The position numbers were made by a program, and so were the translations under genes. From Sulfitobacter litoralis (GTDB taxonomy: Bacteria > Pseudomonadota > Alphaproteobacteria > Rhodobacterales > Rhodobacteraceae), in contig NZ_FNJD01000003.1 in NCBI RefSeq assembly GCF_900103185.1, forward strand, positions 62,001-126,000: a stretch of 64,000 nt of DNA. The letters are read 5' to 3'. The notes under the pieces are model-generated. The model saw only the letters and a list, made by a program, of their open reading frames with translations, was not told the origin of the DNA and made no database searches. Positions 58,082 through 64,000 of this stretch are shown one piece after another (position 1 is the first letter of the stretch; every line of letters begins with the position of its first letter).

Positions 58082-60226
58082 ATGAAAACGTCAGATAGGC
58101 TTGTGCAAGAACGCCGCCGCCGTGAACAGGCGGAAGCAAGGCTTGAAAGAAAGCAGGCGGAGCTTTGTGCCGCCCAAAGAAAACTTGATCAGCACGCCCA
58201 ACGCGTAAGTGAAGAAATCTCCGAGACACGGGCGGAGGTCGAAAATATTCGATATAAAAACCAACGCGTCATGTCCGATCTTTGCGCAGCGCGGGAACAG
58301 GTTGAACTGACAGAGAGACGCCTGTGGCATTCGATTGAAACCATCCATGACGGCTTTGCCTTTTTTAATAAGCACAGCGAAATGATTATGGCGAACCGAT
58401 CCTATCTCGCGGTGTTTGACGGTGTCGACGTTATCCGGCCCGGCGTCAGCTATTCGACCATCCTGCGCATCCTCACCGAAGAGGGGATCATTAACATCGG
58501 TCGAAACACGCCTGAGGAATGGCGCGCCAAGATGATACTGCGGTCACAGCAAAGAGCACCGGAACCGATCATCGTAAAGCTCTGGAACGGCGCTTACATC
58601 AAAATCGTCGATCAACGCGGCAAAGGTGGTGACACCGTTTCACTCGCCCGCGATATTACCGACAGCGTCGCGCATCAGCGGCAGTTGGTCGACGCCCGTG
58701 CCACGGCTGAGGCTGCCAACAGTGCTAAATCCTTGTTTCTAGCCAAGATGAGCCATGAAATACGCACTCCGATGAACGGGATCGTCGGAATGACAGATGT
58801 GCTTGGCGACACCGTGCTGACGCAGGACCAGCGGTTGTATGTCGACACAATTAAAACCTCTGGCGAAGCACTATTGGTGATTATCAACGACGTGTTGGAC
58901 TTTTCCCGGATCGAAGCAGACCAGCTCAGCATCCACCCCGCCCCCTTTGATCTAGAACACGTTTTCCAAGAGGTATTGCTGCTGCTGCAACCGCTGGCAG
59001 TTCAGAAGGGACTGGACCTCGCTTTGGATTTTGACCTCTTCCTGCCACGAAAATTGATCGGGGATGCCGGGCGCATTCGACAGGTGCTGACAAATCTCGT
59101 GGGAAATGCGGTGAAGTTTACGCGAAACGGGCATATTCTTATTCGGGCCACGGGTCTGCCGGACCGTGACTCTGACAACGTGCTGATAAAAGTCTCTATC
59201 GAGGATACAGGCATCGGAATCTCCCCTGATATCATCGGTCATATCATGGGGGAATTCACCCAGGCCAGCAGCGAGCCGAGCCCGACTGCAGAAGGGGCCG
59301 GTCTGGGGCTGGCGATTTGCCAACGGTTGGTGCAGTTAATGAACGGCGAGATATGGGTCACGTCCGAGCCGGAGGTGGGGTCCTGCTTCGGGTTCGAACT
59401 TCCCCTAAAAGTGCAAGTGGACGCGGCGATGCCGACCCTGATGCCGCCTGCGTTTCTCCGACACATTCTGATCGTCGAAACGGAAACGATCTGCCGGTCC
59501 ATTCTTCAGCGCAACCTGGAACATATTGGGGTACGGGTCACCACATGCACCACCGGCGCAGGCGGATTGGCAACCTTGGATGACAGTGTGGATCTGGTTC
59601 TTGTTGATCAGATCTTGCCTGATATGGACGGGCTTGAATTTGCGCGCGCCGTTCAGGCGCGTCTCTCCGCGACAGAGGTGATTTTATACAGCGAAACTCC
59701 AGATTCAATCCGGGAAAATGCGGGCGGCGTGCGTTTGCGCCGGATTATGAAAAATCCGATCAACATCACCGATCTGCTGGCGGAGCTATCGAAAGCCTCA
59801 CCCTCGACGACCGGCACCCGCCCGATGCGGGTTCTCGCCGCGGAAGATAATAAAACCAACCGGCTCGTGCTGCGCAAGATGCTTCAACGGCTGAACATTG
59901 ACTTACAGCTCGCCGTCGATGGAGAGGATGCAGTTAACCTGTTTGAATCCTTCCAGCCTGATCTGGTCTTCATGGATATATCCATGCCGAAAATGAACGG
60001 AAAAGAGGCCGCCTCAGCCATTCGCGCGTTAGAGAATGGGGCGTGCGACAGCTGTCCTATTGTCGCCCTGACCGCTCATGTCATTCAGGACGAGAAGGAC
60101 AATATCCTAGCCGCCGGTCTGGATCATTTCCTTACGAAACCGTTACGCAAGGCGGAGATCGTGACACTATTGGAACGGTACTGCCCCCCCTCGGCCTTCC
60201 CGCTGGAGGGTCAGTTGGTGGGATAG
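58082..60226 (+). CDS. Soluble hybrid sensor histidine kinase/response regulator with two receiver domains
   Basis: A 714-residue protein with no membrane segment. Residues 1-80 form a coiled coil and 82-200 a PAS-like domain (TIHDGFAFFNKHSEMIMANRS in that range). HisKA has the phospho-accepting His225 in KMSHEIRTPMN. HATPase follows, with N338/N342, DTGIGIS (375-381) and GAGLGL (405-410). Receiver 1 (460-575) keeps Asp509 and Lys557 but the acidic pair is ET, so it is partly degenerate. Receiver 2 (582-702) is complete: E588-D589, Asp632, Thr664, Lys686. It is probably a cytosolic phosphorelay kinase. The last 16 bases overlap the convergent yaaA. Confidence 0.93.
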   Translation: MKTSDRLVQERRRREQAEARLERKQAELCAAQRKLDQHAQRVSEEISETRAEVENIRYKNQRVMSDLCAAREQVELTERRLWHSIETIHDGFAFFNKHSEMIMANRSYLAVFDGVDVIRPGVSYSTILRILTEEGIINIGRNTPEEWRAKMILRSQQRAPEPIIVKLWNGAYIKIVDQRGKGGDTVSLARDITDSVAHQRQLVDARATAEAANSAKSLFLAKMSHEIRTPMNGIVGMTDVLGDTVLTQDQRLYVDTIKTSGEALLVIINDVLDFSRIEADQLSIHPAPFDLEHVFQEVLLLLQPLAVQKGLDLALDFDLFLPRKLIGDAGRIRQVLTNLVGNAVKFTRNGHILIRATGLPDRDSDNVLIKVSIEDTGIGISPDIIGHIMGEFTQASSEPSPTAEGAGLGLAICQRLVQLMNGEIWVTSEPEVGSCFGFELPLKVQVDAAMPTLMPPAFLRHILIVETETICRSILQRNLEHIGVRVTTCTTGAGGLATLDDSVDLVLVDQILPDMDGLEFARAVQARLSATEVILYSETPDSIRENAGGVRLRRIMKNPINITDLLAELSKASPSTTGTRPMRVLAAEDNKTNRLVLRKMLQRLNIDLQLAVDGEDAVNLFESFQPDLVFMDISMPKMNGKEAASAIRALENGACDSCPIVALTAHVIQDEKDNILAAGLDHFLTKPLRKAEIVTLLERYCPPSAFPLEGQLVG

Positions 60227-60990
60227 GGACGCACAAAAATGGGTTTTTCCAGCGTGGACATATCTGGTTGCCACGCATACCCGCCGATATCAAAATCCTT
60301 GATCGCATCCGCGTCGCAAAGCCGGTTCTGTACAATGAACCTCGCCATCGCACCACGCGCTTTCTTGGCGTAGAAGCTGACAATTTTTGGACCTTTGCCG
60401 TCAGATTTATCTTCCATGAACTGTGGCGTCACGACAGCGGGGGCCAGCGCCTTCAGGTCGACCGCGCCAAAATATTCCTGACTGGCGCAGTTCACCAGAA
60501 ACCTGCTGTTGGTCCGCTCTGCCTGCTGGTTCAACGCATCGGACAAACGCGCGCCCCAGTAATCGTACAGCGATTTACCCTGCGGCGTCTTCAACCGGCT
60601 GCCCATTTCAAGCCGGTAGGCCTGAATTGCATCCAAGGGGCGCAGTACGCCATAAAGCCCCGACAGTATTCGCAGATGATCCTGCGCATAGCTCACTTCA
60701 TCGGAGTCCAAACTGGTCGCCTCGAGCCCTTGGTAGGTGTCGCCGGCAAAGGCAAATGCGGCGGGGCGCACAGTATCAGGGGTAGGGTTTTCTTCGAACG
60801 AGGCGAACCGATCGCTATTCAGCTGGGCCAGTTTTTCGCTCAGGTGCATCAATGATTGCAGATCACCAACGCTCAGCGCGCGGGCCACCTTGACCAAAGC
60901 CACGGCATCATCGTGCAAATCGGGCGTCGTCATCTTGACGGTGCGGGGGGTCCAGTCCATTTTTTTGGCAGGAGATATGACGGTCAGCAT
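60211..60990 (-). CDS. yaaA: Peroxide stress protein YaaA (DUF328)
   Basis: A 259-residue protein of the YaaA family, typified by LTVISPAKKMDW at the N terminus, then LYGVLRPLDAIQAYRLEMG and YDYWGARL, and KSDGKGPKIVSFYAKKARG near the C terminus. In E. coli YaaA is OxyR-controlled and lowers free iron during peroxide stress, and it binds DNA. The gene lies 29 bases downstream of recQ on the same strand, a plausible repair/stress pair. Confidence 0.95.
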   Translation of the reverse strand: MLTVISPAKKMDWTPRTVKMTTPDLHDDAVALVKVARALSVGDLQSLMHLSEKLAQLNSDRFASFEENPTPDTVRPAAFAFAGDTYQGLEATSLDSDEVSYAQDHLRILSGLYGVLRPLDAIQAYRLEMGSRLKTPQGKSLYDYWGARLSDALNQQAERTNSRFLVNCASQEYFGAVDLKALAPAVVTPQFMEDKSDGKGPKIVSFYAKKARGAMARFIVQNRLCDADAIKDFDIGGYAWQPDMSTLEKPIFVRPYPTN

Positions 60991-61019
60991 AGGTCTTCCT
61001 TATTTGGTCGCGGCAAGAG

Positions 61020-63065
61020 CTAGCCCGCTTGCTGCAGGACGTCCAGAAATGCGGGGCCAAACCTTTCAGTTCGCTTCTCGCCCAGAATACGCGCTATTGC
61101 ATCGAGGTTCGGCGCGTGAAGTTGCGCCACTTTCGCCAGTAACGACGTCGAGCAGCTCAGGGGTTTTTCGCCGCCGTTCGCGCCCCGTGACAGCGTGGTT
61201 TGGACTTCTTGCAGCTGATCAAAGACGGACCCCGCGGCCCGCCCTGCCAGCTTGCGGCGCGACGGGTGCATTTCGGCCGCAGCGCCGTTGATTACCTCTA
61301 GAAACGCACCGCCGAAGTTCTCGAGCTTTTTCGCCCCAACACCGCCGATACGCGCCATCGCGTCCAATGTCGCTGGCCGTTTCTCGGCCATCTCGATCAG
61401 CGTGCGGTCATTAAAAATGATGTATGCGGGCACTTTCGCGGCCTCTGCGAGCCCCCGACGTTTCGCCTTGAGCGCCGACAGCAGTGGCGCATCTTCGTCG
61501 CTGACCATTGCTTTGACCGCAGGGCGGCGCTGCGCTGCGGCGGCACGAATACTGTCGCGGCGCAGAGAAATAGACGCCTCGCCGCGTAGAATGGGCAGCG
61601 CGGCATCGGTCATCCGCAACGCACCGTGGCGCGCCGCGTCAGGGCGCACGAGATCGTGGCCCATCATTTGTCTGAACACGGCCTGCCATTCGCGTTTGTC
61701 ATATTCCTTGCCCACCCCATAGGTCGGCAAATCGCTATGCCCGCGCTCGCGGATTTTGTCCGTTTCATTGCCAAGCAGAATGTCGATCAAATGACCGGCG
61801 CCGAACCATTCCTCGGTGCGCAGCATCGCCGACAGCGCCTTGCGGACCGCCGTGGTGCCGTCGAACACGTCCACAGGAGAGTCGCAGAGGTCACAATTTT
61901 CGCAAGTCACGTCGCTTTCGTCGAAATATTTCAGCAGGTTCAGGCGACGACATTCCAGCGCTTCCGCAAGCCCCAATAGGGCGTTCAATCGGGCATGATC
62001 CGCAGCGCGCCGTTCGGGTGGGGCCAGCCCTTCGTCAATCTGACTGCGCCGCAAACGGATGTCATCGGGACCAAACAGCGTAAGCGTTTCAGCCGGGGCA
62101 CCGTCGCGACCCGCGCGACCAATCTCTTGATAGTAAGCTTCAATGGATTTGGGCAGATCGGCATGGGCGACCCACCGAATGTCCGGTTTGTCGATCCCCA
62201 TGCCAAAGGCCACGGTCGCCACGACGATCAGCCCGTCCTCTTGTTGAAAGCGGCGTTCTGCCGTGCGGCGGTCGTCTGCTTCCATCCCGCCGTGATAATG
62301 CAAAGACAGATGCCCGTCGTCGCGCAGCGCCTTGGCAAGCCCTTCGGTTTTTGCACGAGTGCCGCAATAGACGATGCCCGACTGCCCTTTACGCGCGCTG
62401 GCAAAGTTCAAAATCTGCGCGCGCGGTCCATTCTTGGCAGCAAAGGCCAGGTGGATATTAGGGCGGTCAAATCCGCGCAGGAAAGCGCGTGGCGGGGTGC
62501 CGTCAAAAAGCTTCTGGATGATCTCGGCTTGGGTTTCGGCATCCGCCGTCGCGGTAAAGGCGGCCAGCGGCACATCCAGCGTACGTCGCAATTCACCAAT
62601 GCGCAGATAGTCGGGACGAAAATCATGGCCCCACTGGCTGACGCAATGCGCCTCGTCCACAGCGATCAATGACACGCCGACACGCTTTAACATGCCGGTG
62701 ACTGACCCCGCGGCGAGCCGTTCGGGTGCCATATACAACAGCTTGAGCGTCCCCGCTTCGAGCCCTTCCCACACCGCATCGGTTTCTTCGGGCGTGTTAC
62801 CCGAGGTCAGCGCCCCGGCCCCAACGCCAAGCTCTTGCAAGGCGCGTACCTGATCACGCATCAACGCAATGAGCGGAGATATAACGACTGTCACCCCATC
62901 CCGCAGCAACGCAGGCATCTGGAAACACAGGGATTTACCACCGCCGGTCGGCATAATCGCCAGTGTATTTTCACCGGCGGTCACCGCCTCTACGATCTCT
63001 TGCTGACCGGGACGGAAGCCATCGAACCCAAAGACATCACGAAGTAGCGTGGCAGCGCCTGACAT
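61020..63065 (-). CDS. recQ: ATP-dependent DNA helicase RecQ
   Basis: A 681-residue 3'-5' helicase of the RecF pathway. The motifs are Walker A MPTGGGKSLCFQMPALL (about 38-54, given in part), DEAHC (about 137-141), SQWGHDFRPDY and the Arg-finger region QEIGRAGRDG. The zinc cysteines of the RQC domain lie in CRRLNLLKYFDE...CENCDLCD. Both the winged-helix region and HRDC domain (ALKAKRRGLAEAAKVPAYIIF in part) are present. A second, weaker helical repeat at the C terminus may be another HRDC-like unit. Confidence 0.97.
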   Translation of the reverse strand: MSGAATLLRDVFGFDGFRPGQQEIVEAVTAGENTLAIMPTGGGKSLCFQMPALLRDGVTVVISPLIALMRDQVRALQELGVGAGALTSGNTPEETDAVWEGLEAGTLKLLYMAPERLAAGSVTGMLKRVGVSLIAVDEAHCVSQWGHDFRPDYLRIGELRRTLDVPLAAFTATADAETQAEIIQKLFDGTPPRAFLRGFDRPNIHLAFAAKNGPRAQILNFASARKGQSGIVYCGTRAKTEGLAKALRDDGHLSLHYHGGMEADDRRTAERRFQQEDGLIVVATVAFGMGIDKPDIRWVAHADLPKSIEAYYQEIGRAGRDGAPAETLTLFGPDDIRLRRSQIDEGLAPPERRAADHARLNALLGLAEALECRRLNLLKYFDESDVTCENCDLCDSPVDVFDGTTAVRKALSAMLRTEEWFGAGHLIDILLGNETDKIRERGHSDLPTYGVGKEYDKREWQAVFRQMMGHDLVRPDAARHGALRMTDAALPILRGEASISLRRDSIRAAAAQRRPAVKAMVSDEDAPLLSALKAKRRGLAEAAKVPAYIIFNDRTLIEMAEKRPATLDAMARIGGVGAKKLENFGGAFLEVINGAAAEMHPSRRKLAGRAAGSVFDQLQEVQTTLSRGANGGEKPLSCSTSLLAKVAQLHAPNLDAIARILGEKRTERFGPAFLDVLQQAG

Positions 63066-63113
63066 GAAAAACCCAACCGTATCTAACCTGCAGCATGCAG
63101 AATCTCATAGTCG

Positions 63114-63137
63114 CGGGCAGGGGACAATCCCTGCCCG
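63114..63137 (-). terminator. Hairpin between yggT and recQ
   Basis: A perfect 9-bp GC-rich inverted repeat (63114-63122 with 63129-63137) with a 6-base loop lies downstream of yggT on the minus strand. No T-run follows, so it could be a weak terminator or an RNA-stability element. Confidence 0.4.
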
Positions 63138-63174
63138 TGCGTCCGGCAGGGCCAAGACCCCAGCAGATGCCCGA

Positions 63175-63462
63175 TTAGTAGAACATTGCAGCGTTGTTGA
63201 TCAGCAGAATCCGTAGAACAGCGACCGCGATCAGCACAACCAACGGCGCAAGGTCAAGCCCGCCCATCTGGGGCAGAATGCTACGAACGCGACCGTAGAC
63301 GGGCTCCAGCAAGCGATTGAGCCCATCCCAAACTTGCGCCACCAAAGGTTGACGAAGGTTTAAAACCTGAAAATTAATCAGCCAACTCATGATGACATGC
63401 GCGATAATGATGAACCAAACGATGTTCAGCAAGAGCATCAAGATCTGAAACAGGGATGTCAT
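63175..63462 (-). CDS. YggT family membrane protein
   Basis: A 95-residue protein with two hydrophobic stretches (about 4-25 and 70-88) around the YggT core: IIAHVIMSWLINF and RLLEPVYGRVRSILPQMGGLDLAP (positions 49-72). I set the start at ATG 63462; the frame to 63528 lacks family similarity. Members are linked to osmotic stress tolerance or cell division in some bacteria and plastids; the role here is unknown. It is upstream of recQ on the same strand with a hairpin between. Confidence 0.9.
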   Translation of the reverse strand: MTSLFQILMLLLNIVWFIIIAHVIMSWLINFQVLNLRQPLVAQVWDGLNRLLEPVYGRVRSILPQMGGLDLAPLVVLIAVAVLRILLINNAAMFY

Positions 63463-63566
63463 AGGGGGGGGCCTTTCATTGCACAGCGCGAACGTAGGTG
63501 CGCCCGCGTCAAAGAACAAGAGCGGCATGGCCTTGGCCCCTTCGCCCTTGTCGAATTCGCATTATT

Positions 63567-63899
63567 TTACGCTTGCATCGCGTTGATGACGACAGAGAAA
63601 TCCAGACTATCGACTTTCAGCATCGACCAATCGGCGAAATGCCGGGTTTCGATCTGTTTTTCATCGAGGATTTTAAAGCCGCTGTGCCGCGCGTCATTGC
63701 GGATATTTTCGATCAGCCGATGTACGTCAGCTTCTTCGCCTTCCAGCACCTGACAGAAGTTGCGCCCGTTATATGCCAAGGCCCCCGTGACGCTGTGCTT
63801 TTCGTTTTCACGCACCGCGATGGTAAATATTTCTGCGACATCGGCTTTGGAAACGGATGGAACTGCGGTGCTGAAATAGAGAAGCCGGATCATCGCCAT
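63567..63899 (-). CDS. Single-domain BLUF blue-light photoreceptor
   Basis: A 110-residue protein consisting of one BLUF domain and almost nothing else. All key residues align with AppA at a constant offset of 13: Tyr8 (Y21), Asn32 (N45), Gln50 (Q63), Trp91 (W104) and Met93 (M106). The domain binds FAD non-covalently and blue light rearranges the Tyr-Gln hydrogen bonds. With no output domain, it must signal through a partner protein, as known short BLUF proteins do. ATG 63899 has AGGAG 7 bases upstream. It is apparently transcribed alone. Confidence 0.95.
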   Translation of the reverse strand: MAMIRLLYFSTAVPSVSKADVAEIFTIAVRENEKHSVTGALAYNGRNFCQVLEGEEADVHRLIENIRNDARHSGFKILDEKQIETRHFADWSMLKVDSLDFSVVINAMQA

Positions 63900-63951
63900 A
63901 TAGGGTCTCCTAAAAATATCTTAACGGGGCATTGTTCTTGATCTTCTTTAA

Positions 63952-63966
63952 TCAAAAGGCTTTTGA
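63952..63966. promoter_or_regulatory. Palindrome upstream of the BLUF gene
   Basis: Two 7-base arms (TCAAAAG and CTTTTGA) flank a single central base, about 53 bases upstream of the BLUF start codon in an AT-rich stretch. The symmetry and position fit a dimeric regulator's operator, but no specific regulator can be named. Confidence 0.35.
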
Positions 63967-64000
63967 AAAGCGACCCTGTTCGAATGTCATAGGACATATC

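Overview
The window is about 64 kb of GC-rich, densely packed chromosome from an alphaproteobacterium, most likely a member of the Rhodobacteraceae (Roseobacter group, Sulfitobacter-like; the genus is a guess). Support comes from a CcrM-type GANTC methyltransferase next to rnhB, several alphaproteobacterial or rhodobacterial families (DUF2125, DUF4170, DUF2794, DciA), the gene order pmbA-cysQ-DUF4170-waaA-lpxK, and the cell-envelope cluster gpmI-envC-ctpA. I see no tRNA, rRNA, insertion sequence, prophage or CRISPR array. The stretch reads as core chromosome with short intergenic gaps, none above about 300 bases, and many 4-base start/stop overlaps.

Layout. 1-5956 (+): end of a DUF2125 protein, then pmbA, a CysQ/IMPase phosphatase, DUF4170, a WaaA-like Kdo transferase and lpxK. 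6003-8348 (-): a CaiB-type CoA-transferase, a DsbA-like thiol oxidoreductase and DciA, divergent from mutY. 9576-12688: a lone alkB alkane hydroxylase converging on ccrM and rnhB. 12876-14611: small secreted and membrane unknowns, including a membrane protein with a C-terminal winged-helix-like domain. 14736-19155: HpaI-type aldolase plus MFS transporter, asd, a membrane-anchored NYN/Zc3h12a-like RNase and a beta-carbonic anhydrase. 19305-29207: M17 aminopeptidase, NlpC/P60 peptidase, DUF2794, paaI-paaK, an AEC transporter, fghA, YaiI, a HAD hydrolase, an ornithine-cyclodeaminase-like protein and an alpha/beta hydrolase. 29204-38672: an MFS transporter, zapE, folC-accD, a CPBP protease and a 1033-residue ABC-exporter-like protein. 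38827-47588: ilvD, a lipoprotein, the gpmI-envC-ctpA operon, a 59-residue zinc-finger gene and a TIGR02117 protein. 47708-57976: polA, DUF1285 and a four-gene MoxR/DUF58/DUF4159 (Bat-like) operon. 58082-63899: a soluble hybrid histidine kinase, yaaA, recQ, yggT and a single-domain BLUF photoreceptor.

How the genes work together. Most of the content is housekeeping: lipid A/Kdo assembly, DNA repair and replication (mutY, polA, recQ, dciA, rnhB), cell-cycle methylation (ccrM), division and wall remodelling (zapE, envC, ctpA, NlpC/P60) and amino-acid or folate/fatty-acid precursors (asd, ilvD, folC, accD). Sensory and unusual elements are interspersed: the BLUF protein, the hybrid kinase and the membrane winged-helix protein. 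The strongest unusual feature is the ABC-exporter-like protein at 35571-38672. It has an intact-looking membrane domain but a nucleotide-binding domain in which Walker A, Q-loop, Walker B, catalytic glutamate and H-loop all look lost. About 270 residues are inserted into that domain, and a cyclic-nucleotide-binding-like domain follows at the C terminus. It is translationally coupled to a CPBP membrane protease. This looks like an ATPase-dead transporter fold reused as a sensor or scaffold.
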